This document shows positions 23,023-35,715 of a stretch of DNA of 64,000 bases, in pieces (the first letter of the stretch is position 1; each line of letters opens with the position of its first letter). This DNA is from Reticulitermes lucifugus (lineage: Eukaryota > Arthropoda > Insecta > Blattodea > Rhinotermitidae): positions 34,888-98,887 of the forward strand of contig JAKCWW010000573.1 of NCBI GenBank assembly GCA_026260175.1. The letters are read 5' to 3'. The position numbers and the translations under genes are program-made. The notes beneath the pieces were generated by a model. That model did no database searches. It was not told the origin of the DNA and was given only the letters and a program-made list of their open reading frames with translations.

Positions 23023-26000
23023 TACTTGCTTTTGTCGGACTAATGTAGGCCACTATTTAAGTTCTAAGACTGCATTAGTACAACTGTCACAGGTTGCCAA
23101 CTTTTGTGAACGACGTTTTTTCAGTGTATACTGGTGAAGCGTCATGTTCGCAAACACGATGAAGATCAAGGAACAGCACGTTAGAACGTTTTGTGAGAAA
23201 ACGGCTTGTTGTATTTCGATTAAAAAAGAGGAATGTCGATTTAATGACGCAACTGTAAAGCGTCGTTGACATTACAGGAAAGCAAAACAACTGAAGCTGC
23301 GATGTTGGGGGCTTCTGTCTTGTCGCACAGTTTGTGACCTCTGGCAGTGGGACTGGGCTTGCGGGACAAGGCTGAAAAACTTGTGATTATATACCGAAAC
23401 TTCATTGTGGTCTGCTGAGTAATTTGGAGTGTTTTATGCTTTTAACAAGTTTCGAATTGTAAATCTACACTAAGGGAATTTTTCTGTTATATCAGTGGCT
23501 TTAATTCAATGCAGCAAAAATGTCTAATTAATCGTTGGGGATAACATATATTGCTTGAATTCGAACTGTGTAGGTATCAGGCCGACATGCTATTCAAACA
23601 TTCTGGGCAATTCTATCATTTTGGACCGTAATAATAAAATTAAAGTGTACGCGCTTTGAAACAATTGTAGTGTGATACAAATGCCAATGTAATGTAGTTG
23701 TTTTATTATTTAAATTAGAGAATTTCATCTTGCAAAGTCTTGGAGGATTAGCTGGTCGGTCAGTGATTCAAGAAATTCTCCTCCGTTTGTGGAACCGTAA
23801 CCTTAAACACCGTGCTCACAAGAACCAGCCACATGAATCCAATCCATATCTTAATGTGCTGTGACCGAAACTTAAATTGTAATATTATCTTCTAGTTACT
23901 TATATTTGTTTCCCCAAGTAGTAGTTTCTCCACACGTTTTGCCATTAAAATTTTGTGTGTGTTTCTCGTCTGTCCCATTTGCGCTATATTCCCCGACCAT
24001 ATCGCCTGCATTGCATATTTCTTTCTACACTGTGAACTGAAAGTGGAATTGTATAGGTTAAAACTAGATGTGGAGCGCATTCTCTTTCTCTGTCTGTCAT
24101 TTCCGTGCGAGTGCTACAGCAGTATCTGTTTAACTGTGTGAATTGGACAATGAAACGGTTGTGATTAGAAAAAATGTTTGTATTTAGGAGTTTAATTTGA
24201 TAAAAAGGGCCGGCTTTCGTAACACTTTACACGCCCATTGTGTATCTTATCCAGCTTGTTAGCAACCTCGTTTTGATAAAACAACAGAATAAAAGAATCG
24301 TATAAATCATGCGTGGAAATATGTTGGCTCTGAATGTCTGCACGCAGATCGTAACTCAGCCTCGTTACAATGTCGTGCTCCCGTATCGTGTCACAGTCAC
24401 AGAAATACTGATAATGCGCCCTCTGCGCTAATGCTTCGTTTGTCGAAGTACGTGTTCTTCCACGTGACGACGCGTCCAGAATTTAATAATACAACTTAGC
24501 GATTTATGGTAGACAAATCAACTGCAAGTGCCCAGTCAAGCGCTTCCATGGATTTAGTCCAGTGATCAGCACTGTTCACAATAGTCCTGAGTTCAGTGTG
24601 AGCCGTCGACACTAATATTCAACATAAATTAATAACAGTTAGTATAATGACGGTCACCTGAATAGGAGAGTAGAGCTTCTTCCCGAAATGTCATGTACGT
24701 CAGGAATACTTAAGACAATGGACAGTGTCCAACGTTACTGTCAAGTACGACATTCGAAGCTGCTGAAGTCAATATGGGAGTGAGAATGCACCTGTCTCGG
24801 AAGAGGATGCGGAAGGAAGTGGCAGTGACTCAGTTTTTCGTAGCGGGACAATGGAAAACCACAAATACAACCTCAGTCACGAAAGTCAGTGTACCAGACG
24901 AGTTTTGAATCGGTCACCGAAAGTTGTAAGCGGTTACCGCTTGAACCAGACATCTTGATTTTCTTCAGTAGGTGCACTGTCAGGAACAACGTAGGATGAC
25001 CAATTCCAGTGCTGTCAGTTTTTGCTTCTGTATTCTTGGCTACTGTTTATTTATGAGATTTGGTTTGACACATTTTGTTTTAACCCCTTATAGCCCAGTG
25101 GTTACATCGTCATATGTACCTTGTGTTTAACATTCAGAAACTGCACTTTGCTGGCACATTGTATTTACTCGCATGTGATTTATGTCCATAATGTAGAAGA
25201 AGTGATGCATTATGTTTATGACGTTGCTGAAGCAACAGCACAAATGTTAGGCAAACCGGTAGGGTATTTCGATTTTCTTTCGTATGGTAGGCCGATGGCT
25301 AGAAGTCAGTATGAATCTTGAATGTAGCGCGACCGACCATCACGATGTACGCTTTCTTGGTTTTCATGTATTCAAGGTAATGCTGTGATGGTTCCAAATT
25401 CCGAGTTCCTGCTGCATCCTTCTCCTGCAATCCTACCGATTTTAAATTAATACAAATTTAGCCTCTTTCTGTGAAGGCCACCACATTAATTACCTTTTCA
25501 AGCTCTTCAGGGGCATCAGAGAATAGAAATTACACTGTTCTTGTCTCAGGCTTTATATCTTCCCCTAACGTTTGTTATCTTTGTCTTTTAGAGTGGTTTA
25601 TAAGATTTACAACCCATTGTGAATTAATGCATCTATTGCTTGAACACTGAGGCTAGTGAGCGTTGCGAAGGCCCTTGATATTACCCATACCCGAAACTGA
25701 CATCAGTTCTTCGGTCTTTTACGTTCCTTCTTCAGATGGTTGCAGTTACCGAATAGCCTATCCTGTCAGCTGAGAGCTCGATAACTTACACGTATATCCA
25801 ATAAGAAGGCTCTGGTGGAACAGTTGGAATCGGAAAAATTATACCACAATGATTCTTTCCTTCTTGCAGACATAAGAAGTGATGGATGTTCATGAAACAA
25901 TTTGAGATCATGTGCAGTGCCGCAAAACGGCCTTTTAAGAGCCAATCGTGTAGCTTTGCTCATTAAGGGCAATGTAAGTTAAATACAAGGACTTCTCAGT

Positions 26001-26947
26001 TAAGACTAAAGATACCACCGAGCGCAGCACGATTTTTGAATTAATATTTAAGCAAACAAATGGTTTGACAGCAGTGAAGGGCACGGACGGATAATTCTCA
26101 GCCTGTCTCCGTTCTATAAAGCGGTTAATAATGTCAACAAGCGGCTTTTATTATGGAAGTAATGAGCATAGAAGCTTAACGGACTTTCAACAGCAGTAGG
26201 CCTACTTGACAGTACTAGGATACAGGTGATTAGTTCGCCTCAGGTGCTAAGTTTGTTTACTACTGCGTCTCCCAAACGATGATTGAATCGCTTAACCGAC
26301 TAAATATAACTTCCGACGCTGAGCTGTATTTATCAGAAGCATCTCATTTTTTCAGTGACGGTACTGTCATTCTTCTTGATAAAAACCTGACAGACAATTT
26401 GCATTGACAAAGATGAAGTAGAAATACTTCCTTTACTGTTACTGACATTTTTAAATGTAAAACGTTGAATACAGTCGCCGAAGGTTTGTTGCAGTTATTG
26501 ATTCACTATACCCGTGTTACATGTTATGCAAATATTATTAGGCAAATTTCAACCCGTGAAGCCCCTCTAAATGCGGCCCAGTTTGAGAAGTAACTCTGTT
26601 CAGTAGGGCAACAGCGGAAGCCGTGATGATTATGCTGTTGTTTTCGTAAATACATCCAGGTGTAAAACATCGTCCTTCTAATTTTTAGCTTGATACTCTT
26701 GAGCTGCGGATGAATTTCTCGGGGGAGAACCTCGATTAAAGACCTGAGATGCATTGCGTGTTAATGCCGCCTTTCCCCCCGTAAACNNCCCCCCTGACTG
26801 CTTTGGCTCTTGTTCTTACGACAGGGTTCCATTTCGCTAATGCATTCCTGTTCTTTCTGCATCCTGCTGGGATTTTCATTCAGGGATTTTGTTCCTGCAG
26901 AAAGTTAGCTGGAATTTCCTTCATCACTTTCATTATGCGCGGTCAAT

Positions 26948-27469
26948 ATGCCTAACTTAACATTGCTACAGTTTGTTTGTGTATTGGTATCTACATTTGA
27001 CTTGTCACCAAGCTGCTGGTTTCACTCGTATCCCGGAAATACTCCGGTTGTTTCTTGGGCTCACCAACCAATTCACGCGTATACTTTTTATCTTAAAATG
27101 GTAGTGGTAATTATGTGGACCACCCAACTAATATTTCGCACAAGCGGACTATTTACGACAAGAATATACCTATTTCGCCTTACTGAGATTTTTCTCTTGT
27201 ACTTACATATACGCGCCTGTCGTATAATTTGGCCTGTCACGTTATTTTTGTCTGCATCAGTAATAATCACAGTTGTGTCGACAGGGCATTCTTTGGTTAG
27301 AATATTTATTTTTTCACTGTCTAATGGAATGTGTACTATTAAAGCAGACCCACATGTTACGCTCTCTAAAATGGTGGCAAAAACAAATTCTGTCTACAGG
27401 CGACTCTCGTTTTGCGTCTTTTTTACCCCCGTTTCTTCATGCGCTCCGTTTTCAGGATTCCCACTTTAG
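26948..27469 (+). CDS. Unrecognised 173-codon open frame
   Basis: The longest uninterrupted ATG-started frame in the window that does not overlap a mobile element. The product would be very hydrophobic, with several stretches that could be membrane segments (for example residues 8-24 and 85-115). No family motif is visible. T-rich DNA gives hydrophobic frames by chance (TTT, CTT and ATT codons), so the simplest reading is a chance frame. There is no splice-site, promoter or homology support. Confidence 0.12.
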   Translation: MPNLTLLQFVCVLVSTFDLSPSCWFHSYPGNTPVVSWAHQPIHAYTFYLKMVVVIMWTTQLIFRTSGLFTTRIYLFRLTEIFLLYLHIRACRIIWPVTLFLSASVIITVVSTGHSLVRIFIFSLSNGMCTIKADPHVTLSKMVAKTNSVYRRLSFCVFFTPVSSCAPFSGFPL

Positions 27470-28012
27470 CCATCTGCCTTATCTAGCCCTAATAGTATTT
27501 AACATGTATTGATTCTGAATGTACATGCTCTTTTAATGTTACTATTCTTACGTGTACATAATGGCAGATTTTGTCTGCGTCTAGGAAGTGAAGGATCTGA
27601 TGCATAAAGAATTGACTAAGCTAGTTCATATTCATTGGTTAACAGATGCCACATGAGATACATTTTTAAGAGTATTTGCAACCAGTGACATTATCTAATA
27701 TTTAATATTTCCTTTTTTTATTACTCCTGAACGTTATTGCCATCTGAACCTTTATCTTCTCTTGATACCCATCCTACTCAGTGTTATCTTAACCCACTTC
27801 CTTTTTCTTCGAACATTTTTTCGTCTGTTCGTGAATCTCGATTTGCAAATAATATCTCCTTTTTACATTCTGTCCCTATTCTCATTTTCTGCTATTCCTT
27901 TCTCCTCTTCGGTCCCAACCATTGGTATAATTTTCCTGTTTGTTTTCTCACTTCTTCCTTATCCGATGTAGAGTTTTCTGTTAGCTTTATCGCCTGTTTA
28001 TAGTTCTCACGA

Positions 28013-28219
28013 TTATCCCTTGTAGTGTATTCTCGTCACAAGCTCCTCCACTTTGCTAGTGATTGATTGCAGTCTTAACTTTTGGGCAGGCATAGCACTT
28101 GTTTGTTTCTTCAACCCCACAGTCGAACCCGTCTTATGAGTGGATCCCTCAGCATGATAGTCATCTTCATTAGTACTGAGTGGACAAATACTAGACGTTG
28201 TTAACCAAACCGACGCCAA
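28013..28219 (-). pseudogene. Possible LINE endonuclease N-terminal relic
   Basis: The frame ends KLRLQSITSKVEELVTRIHY, which loosely resembles the start of AP-type endonuclease domains in some LINEs (N.RSI.NKxDEL...I...xxI). No catalytic E or later motif follows because the frame stops. Could be chance. Confidence 0.2.
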
Positions 28220-29664
28220 GTAGCCTGGCTGCAGACTTGCAGGTAAATATTACAAACCAAGTATTGGTCTCCAGGCAACCGCGCCGCCGCACAAACTCGC
28301 TGTGTTTTATGTTGCTAGAAATCATGAGGGATCAGGATACATCCAACAAGGTGCCACAAAAACTAGTTCTCCTGTCACGTGTCAGGTGACCTGAAACATG
28401 TGTGATTCCAGGTTCTTATAGCGGTGACTATGAATATTACTGTCTTGTGGGATGTGACGCCGTGTAGCTGGTAATTCGTTACCAACCATCGGAGTAACAC
28501 GCTGCTTTCATCTCCACAGTAGAATACCTGATCATGGAGGCGGCAGGTTTATCCGAATCATTTGTAACGAGTTATCGGCACGACGGTGTGGTGGGAGGTT
28601 GGAGGTAGAAAATAATGTTGCTCCTGTAAACATGTACTACGCTATAAGGTGCGGTCGTAACATCAACACTAGATTAGGTTGACAGGCAAACTTCATGGTC
28701 AAACCACGTTACACCCCGGTACACACTGAATACGAAACTGGGTGCTGTGTGGTGGTCTGGAGCGTCCACCCTTGAAATGTTCTGGACACTGCAAGAAGGA
28801 ATCGTGAGTACTGTAGCAAAAAGAAGGGCTTGGCGCACATGTGGTCTGTATTCGGAACACTGTTCGAATTTCGCGTGGACGAAATGCCCTTTTACTTGGC
28901 TTTCCTCGGTTAGTCCTCATTGTAATGTATTCCCGAAAGTGGTTACTGTATCCCTGTTCTTGCAACGTTAATTTTATGTAATTTGAAAACGGTTTTCTAA
29001 GCAAACGCGCGCTGTACATTTAATGTACACACGTAGTTCATTGTCTGCATCTGTTGACTTTTCTCTCCATGATTTGTTTACAAGTTTATTTTTAATTACT
29101 TTTGCTTCTAAAGGAACTTAAATTTCACAGTAGGCCCTAGATATTTCTCTCTTCTTTCAACCTGTCGTTCGTAACCCAACTGTAGTGCTTTGAACGAAAG
29201 AAATGTTTGTGTTGACAGGATCGACGTTCATGTTTGTTCTATGGCGGTGGCAGTGACATCGATTAATCGATTTTACGAAACACCCTCCGAAATGAATAAA
29301 ACGAATAACGAAATTTTCTGCTATCATTAATTTTAAACCGTGACGCAGTGTTGAGGGTGTGTCTGCGCGTCTGTTTGTGCCTACTGCCCCTGTAGCTATT
29401 ACTGTACTCTCGCTTTCCTAAAGTGGCACGACAATCCTAGCATTCTAAACTGTTTTCGACCATTTGAAATTTTGAAATAAGTTGTACGAAGCCAAAGCAT
29501 TCTAGTATGGACTTGGGCATGCATATTTTTTTAGTTACTCCCATATGCGGTGTAAGACCTTCATAGTTACCCATTGCGATATTTACCACATAGTGAATTA
29601 TTTACGTTTGTATAGACTGCACGCCCTGCATCTCATCAAACCTCCACCGCCGTGTATTTATTTA

Positions 29665-29895
29665 TTTAATTGCTTTCTGGATTATTTAACGACGCTTTCA
29701 GTAACTGAAACTAGATAACGAGTAATAGGATCATTAGTGAATAATTAATTGGAAAGGACTGGGTTAGGAAGTGGTATTTTCCTAATTTGTGTTACTATCA
29801 CTGAATTTCCCTGGAGACACTGAAGAAAGAGAGAAATCCTCGGTCAGGGGAGCCGATGTTCTGGCCGAGATTTGAACTGGTCACTTCCGGACACG
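29665..29895 (-). repeat. Interspersed repeat with tRNA-like end (SINE-type)
   Basis: Begins with attatttaacgacgctttca, an arthropod SINE landmark I recognise. It ends with a degraded minus-strand tRNA-like part (gccgagatttgaactggtc; relaxed B box). Partial words of the same start (tatttaacgac or similar) recur at 3753 and 32159. Confidence 0.5.
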
Positions 29896-31427
29896 CAAAT
29901 GGTAAGAAATGTTACAGCTTGAGCGAAGCTCGGGCTGTCCATTGCCCTTTTGTACTTACTGTGAACAAAGCAATGTCTTGTACAGGATTGCTAGAGTGAT
30001 CATAACACACAATGGATGTCTTCGAAACTCCCGATTTTGTTTTCCCCATCTGTTACACCTTGCTTGTCTTCGGGAGGTGTCCGGTTTGAATCTCAGCTGA
30101 AGCATCGGCCGTCGTGACTGGGCAGAGTAGAATACACTGAGTTTCGAAATACCCCATGACCATTTCCTTCTGCAGTTTAGTCAATCGGTCATAATTCTCG
30201 TCATATCTCAGTAGATGATCAGTGCCCTGGAGTTAGTAAGTAATCATATTTATCAGTTTTGACAAATTAAATTCTAACGCTCACCTGTCCTTTAGGGATA
30301 TTCCGTGGATGTAATAGCATCAGGTAAACAGACAGACGGAATGTAGGATATATGTTCACATAGGGATAAATTGGCGCAGGGTGATTCGTGAGCAGTTAAT
30401 CACATATCGTTGTAGAACCCGAAGGTTTATAAACTTTACAACACCTGCCCCCAGTGATTTCCGTAATATGTTGCTTTAAGATACATTTTAATAATATCCG
30501 TTCATGTCACGTTTCTTCTGGTGAATTGTGCTACAGATTTTTATACATTTCCTTTTTTCTTCCGTGTTTAAACCATCCACTAACAGAAGCAGGCGAAGAG
30601 AACAAATGCATTTGCAGTAGGAGCAGCCTATCTCCCCGTGTCAGGATTATACAGTTTCGGGAGGGGCAGCCAGTCTTCATCTGTCCGGATTCTTCGCTGA
30701 CAAGTCGCGCACACATTCAGATTTATCGGGGCTGGGAACCTCAACAGTTCTACCTGATGATGTGACCTTATTCTCCCACCCATGTCAATAAGCTACCATT
30801 GCTACTATGTCTTCCAGTTTCTTAAAACTCCCCTCTCTTACCCTATCCCATTTACCTCCATTTCTTCCTGAACCTTTCTCTGCGTTATCTTTCAGTGTTA
30901 CAGAGCCTAATGTTCATTGCATTTGAATTCATTTCTCTCAATACAGGGAAACTGAATTTTATTAGAATTTGTTAATGAAACGCTTTTCTGCGTCCGTTAA
31001 AAATATCAAACCAAAGCAAGACACGGAATTTCAAAAAGTTTAATGCAGACACATGGCCAAATTTAATGTCTAATTGTTACATAATATGCAGACATGGTGG
31101 CTTGGGTGAAATTGTTGGTAAGTGTATGCACCAACTAAAGGAGAAAGCGGTAATAGAAGGCTGGCTTTTGTGTGCTCAGTTTACTCCCTAAGTAGGCCTA
31201 AAACGTGGAAATTTTATTGTGAGATTATATTGCAAAAGTCAGGAGAAAAACTTTTTCAGATCTTCAGCGGAGGCGACAATTTGTGTGAAGTAGTAATGAT
31301 AATGTAATGAGAGCAGTAAATTTTGCCACACTAAAGTACCTAATTGTATAGAGCACAATGTTCCCACATTGCAACATTGATAAATACAAACTAGCGAGAT
31401 TGCAGTCATCCGCCACGGTTTTTTTGG
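29896..31427. other. Non-coding stretch
   Basis: No gene recognised. A relaxed tRNA-like B box (ccggtttgaatctcagc) lies near 30080-30096, probably a SINE remnant. Confidence 0.5.
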
Positions 31428-31570
31428 GGTCTGTGATCTTCAGCGTTTTTACGCGGCGTTGTTTGGTAGTTGTTTACAGCAATTTTGGGACAGCCTATCA
31501 GTCCCATCTTCAGGGATCAAGCAGTTCGACGCTGCGTAAAAACCCAGAGGAGAGCGAAGACCTCAAATAC
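31428..31570 (-). mobile_element. Fold-back element, partial copy
   Basis: Outer arms ttttacgcggcgttg (31447-31461) and cgacgctgcgtaaaa (31529-31543) are inverted. The inner part holds the minus-strand motif CTGAAGA, T, GGGAC...GTCCC, then AAAAT at 31482-31513. It matches the element at 55391-55628 but lacks most of the second inner arm. Confidence 0.65.
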
Positions 31571-31608
31571 AAATTTCTGTAGGGAAATATATGCTCACGT
31601 CTTTATAG

Positions 31609-31709
31609 ATAAAAGAGACATTCAGGAGTACCTGGTTTCCGATATTTTAGAGGCATTGACTGATGTTGTTAGCTACAAGGTGGTAGCAAAAGTTAGGGCG
31701 AGACTGTCG
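31609..31709 (+). CDS. Candidate host exon, unrecognised
   Basis: A 101-base stretch preceded by a pyrimidine-rich AG acceptor (ctcacgtctttatag) and followed by a textbook donor (tcg|gtaagt at 31710). In the open frame it reads DKRDIQEYLVSDILEALTDV then VSYKVVAKVRARLS. This is a helical, charged composition that looks more like real protein than the surrounding frames. No family recognised. The frame stays open to 31736, and a further basic frame follows at 31779-32015 (REFxxxR-rich), which may or may not be related. It lies just downstream of the fold-back at 31428. Host gene, retrocopy or chance cannot be separated by eye. Confidence 0.25.
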
Positions 31710-31739
31710 GTAAGTAAACAATTTGCACAAAAGTAATGT

Positions 31740-33180
31740 GGGGAGAGAGGGGGAAGGGGGAGGGTAGGAGAGAGACACTTGATCTTCAGAAACCGAAAGA
31801 CGTGGAAGTTAATGAAAAATGTCAGGTTAAAAGCCAAAACAGTTTTGTATTTTCGGAAAAATTTAGGCGATAGGGCTCGGGAAAGTATTAGACACAATGC
31901 CAGCACTTCAGTCAAACGTAATCTAGTTCATTACGAGTTAAGGCTGCGTAAACGACGATTTGAAGAAGAGTGCCCAGAATCGTTAGATAAAAGCTATCAG
32001 GCTAAATTGCAATGAAGCGAACAGTAAGAATAAAATCATTAGAGATTTACGTAGGTGTGAATGTAGTTAGGAACTATCTTCGTAAACGATGAGCATACCA
32101 ATTTATTGCTAATTCCAACATAATTGTGAATAGGTAGAAAAGTTTTTTTTTAATTCAGCTATTTAACGATGTTAGGCGAAAGCAAATACACATAACATCG
32201 CCGTTAGTACCTTAGACAAGTTCTTTTGCAGTTGCGATTGCTACTCGGAAGTTGAAGAGAGATAATCGCTTGAATTAGTAACATTTCAGCAAAACCGATC
32301 CAGTCAAGAGATAGGGTATAACAATGGTGAGATCCATAAACTTCTTAGTTCTGTTTTGAATAAGGAAGACTTGTTTATTTATGAAAGGCGATAATATTAA
32401 TCGTTGCTGATTAATGAGGATAAATCTGTTAATCAGTTGAACACAGAATTTTGTCCAACACTTTCTCTGAACATTAATACTCCAAACAGACGAAATTATG
32501 TGTTGCCATTAGTGTGAATTTCGACACAATAAATCGACCATGGCTCAGATATTCTCCATTTGGCTTTTAATGGGGAAAATAGTAGCAGAATAGAACTGTC
32601 TATTATTAGCTATTTATAGACTTCAGGAAAGCCTTTAACTTAGGAACTATACGTATTCTTAAGCGGCTTGGTTGAGGTTTTGACAGTTCTGTGTGGCAGT
32701 TTGTCAAGGCAGGTCTGCATAATTACAGAGAAACTAACAGAGGAATAAATGCTTAGTGTGGATGTCGTTACAGACGCAAGTATAAATAACCACCAGCTTT
32801 TCCTCTTTTTATTTTCCTGGATGTAATATTGCATGTAGTCGAAGTGACATAATCACATTGATTTCAGTATACGAATTGAGTATTTTTAGTAAGATCTGGG
32901 TAGCTTGCTTCTACAGTGCATGGCGCCATGTTCCTAAAGACATATCTTCTGATCTTCAGTATAGTCATAATTGAAGTTGTATGAATTTAAACGCCTTCCA
33001 GCCAGTCGAAATTTGTCTATCCTGACTATAAGGTAGAATGCCTTACATCAGCAGTCGATAAGTTGCCCTTTGAGGACTGACGTTCTTGTAAATTATGGTG
33101 TATATAACAATTCCGTTTCTTACCTGACAGAGTACATAGTCCCTGTCTATTATAAAGATCAAACAGTTAATGCCCTTTGG
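31740..33180. other. Non-coding stretch
   Basis: A G/A-rich run at 31738-31772, then nothing recognised except a partial SINE start word near 32159. Confidence 0.45.
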
Positions 33181-33300
33181 GGAAGTAATCGGTGTTTATT
33201 GTGAGAATCGTGCGACAAACATTCTTCGGTAAAATGCAAAATTTCATAATGTTACAGCAGGTGGTGCCTGTAGTTACCACTGGGCTGTAAACGGTTAGTC
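33181..33300 (+). repeat. Interspersed repeat, copy 1
   Basis: Aligns over about 110 bases with 61885-62000. Shared landmarks: gtgtttattgtgagaat/gtgtttgattgcaagaat, a gcaggtggt/gcaagtggt word, ttaccactggg and a cggtta end. Family unknown; probably a LINE 3' part. Confidence 0.55.
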
Positions 33301-34359
33301 AGTTGACCAGAAATTTCCACTTACCGGACCGGAAGATTAAAATTCCGGCATTCGAAGTCTGTTCATAGAATTTGTTAAATTACGAGAAACATTGAAACTT
33401 TCGTTGACAGTGAGGAGTTTAGTTATTAATGTACTCCATTACATAAAACGAAAATAAACTGCGAATTCAGGAATAATTGGTTTAAAATATATGCTACTTA
33501 AAGCTGTCGGCTGTAATGTGCCTGCTTGTGTTTCACAATGGACGTGTGGCACAAAACGAAAAGTAGAAGCGAGATCGCTTTAGCAGATCCACCTTACAAG
33601 AAGACTGAGAAGGCGTACAAAAGAATATCATGTCTGAAGGTGGGAGGATAAGGGATGAGGGATTACCTGTTTATAAAAGAAGGATAAAGATAAAGGAAAA
33701 GAAAAATATGGGGAGTGGAATAAAAACAGGATAAGACTGCGTGAGGAAGAAAAATGAGGAAAGGATATAACGGAGGGCGAGAACGGGCGTGGGAAAGAGA
33801 CAGAGTGATGAGGTAGGGGGAGAGATAAGAGCGGATGGGAGGCTAGCAACAGGAATTAATGCGATTTTGTGTAGGTGCAAGGAGGGAGGGAGGGAGATAC
33901 ATTAAATATGCATAAGTGACAACTCTGTGTCGGAAATCCAATCGCGAGCAGTGCTACCAACTTCCATTCCTGCAGTAGCTCTCTTTAACTGCAGGTAGAC
34001 TCGTAAAAGTGTGAAATATTACGGGGAGTTACGTACCAAAGTAGGCAACACCAGAAAATTGCCTTTATATGGATGAATGCATGGGAGGCCACGTTGGAAT
34101 GGAAACGTTTGTGTACGAGATACACGTGTGAGTTACAGGGAGCGTAAAAGTGAAAAAGCCTGACGCAAAGAGATAAAATGAAACAACTAATTCTGATACG
34201 GAGTTACATTTCATTGGCATGTCCACGAGACAAGTGCAGGATCTTGCAAAGAAGGAAAAATAAATCCTAGTTGAAAATGCATGTTTTAATAAAAAGTGAG
34301 CGTTCTTTTTTGAACATGATCTAGCAAGTTCCTACCCTATAGTTATATTAAGGCACTTC
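33301..34359. other. Non-coding stretch with purine-rich tract
   Basis: 33630-33900 is strongly purine-rich on the plus strand (GGAGGA, AAGGAA, GGGAGG words). No gene recognised. Confidence 0.5.
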
Positions 34360-34460
34360 TAACTACCTGAGCGCTTTCATTCGGAAGGTGTCAAATTCGA
34401 AACTCGGCTGGGGCACGGAATATTATGACAGGGTTTTCGTGGCTTTATTCAGTCTTCACA
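34360..34460 (+). mobile_element. tRNA-like SINE remnant (family D)
   Basis: A word cattcggaaggtgtcaaattcgaaactcggc (split) with a relaxed B box, then gacagggttttcgtgg. It resembles 60885-61065. Confidence 0.35.
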
Positions 34461-35459
34461 CAAATTGTAGATAGTACGGCCGCTTTTTTCTACTTCTTTT
34501 CAATTTTGTCATTCACTAATCATTTTTGATTTATTGCATCCCATTGTGCGTGTTAACAGTACAAGTGGAAATAAAGTTGTTCCCAATGGTATGTTTCCAG
34601 TTGTGTCAGTAACAATTTATCATTCGACGCCAAATAGTCGGAGCTACTTAACAGCGCCATTAAGTAAACTATTCATAAACGAAATCCTTGTGGCTATGGC
34701 AACGTGCATCCGTATCACCATTTCTTGACACAAATGCACCAGTTTGCTCAGCGAGTATGTGATGAGGATGGGGCACGAGATTTGAGGTTCTTCGGCGGTA
34801 CCGATTTAGAATCAAGTCTTCTGCGATGTTGCGTCTTGTCGACAGGTAAATAGCTGCCACCGTTTAGAAGGGGCGTAATGTTCCCATCTTCAGGATCAGG
34901 CAGTCCAAAAAGATGTCGGCAACGATTTGCCACTTGATAGGCTGAAGAATCGGCCGACACATAATGCCTAAGTTCGCCCCAGTGGACAGCACTGTCTGGG
35001 ACATTGTGTCTGACTCTTTGTGAGTTGACGGTAAGCTGGGTGGGACGTGATGTCTTGACAATAATAATTTACATTAACGAATAATATTATATTAGAGTTT
35101 AATTAATTCTAAAAATACACATTGTGCGAAAGTGAAACCGTTTGTTCTCGTTAATTTTGGATTGCGATGCTTTTTGAGAAAGTGACGAGTGGGGCGCAAG
35201 GTTGCTAGAGACTGGAATCACTGTACTGGCAGCTGTGAGAAGTAAATACTTTATGTGTGTCTCCCCTGTACCTGAACGTCACGTAATTGAGTGAGATAAG
35301 CTGTACATATGATAACCTCACTCCTGGACTCAATTCAGTTTTTAGTGATCGCTGGGTGGGCCCCACAGCCACGAAGAGAGGAATCCCAGTGTTAATCTAG
35401 CATTTCTTAATATGCAATCCGGAATACATGTCACAATATGAGGTTAAAGGTGCTGTGAG
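34461..35459. other. Non-coding stretch, nothing recognised
   Basis: Only short chance frames. A gatcaggcagtcc/cccatcttcaggatc word near 34880-34907 recalls the fold-back inner motif but has no hairpin. Confidence 0.45.
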
Positions 35460-35715
35460 TTTGTTTAAGCATTACGCCAGGAATTAAGGACGAGGCAGTA
35501 GAAGTGAGCGGTGAGCGATCGGCTGCACGTCTGAACTGCATTACGACCGGGAAACATCTCGCAGTACAAGGCGAGGTTGGCCTCGGAGCTTTTTGGACGT
35601 AGTGATGAAGAGAATAATCTCCTCCCCTCTCGGTATTCGAACCCGATTCTCCGGTCATTCATCCCGTTGTCTAGTCACTATACCGTTATCTGGATAACGA
35701 CGTAAGTTTACCTTA
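35460..35715 (-). mobile_element. tRNA-derived SINE, family B
   Basis: Minus-strand B box (ggtattcgaaccc at 35632-35644 read in reverse) and A-box-like tctagtcactataccg at 35671-35686. The family body follows leftwards (cctcggagctttttggacg, accgggaaacatc, ggcagtagaagtgagcgg). Confidence 0.65.

Larger units (their letters stand above)
23025..29664. other. Long non-coding stretch
   Basis: No recognised gene. Two undetermined bases lie at 26787-26788 inside a C-run. Open frames at 26948-27469 (plus), 28013-28219 (minus) and 28699-29019 (minus) are listed separately or match nothing I know. A short frame at 25196-25321 (EVMHYVYDVAEATAQMLGKP) sits between an AG and a GT and could be an exon, but support is thin. 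Confidence 0.5.

Noticed and set aside
25121-25321. Exon candidate EVMHYVYDVAEATAQMLGKP
   Set aside because: Donor gtaggg and acceptor are weak and no family is recognised. Kept only as a note in the region entry.
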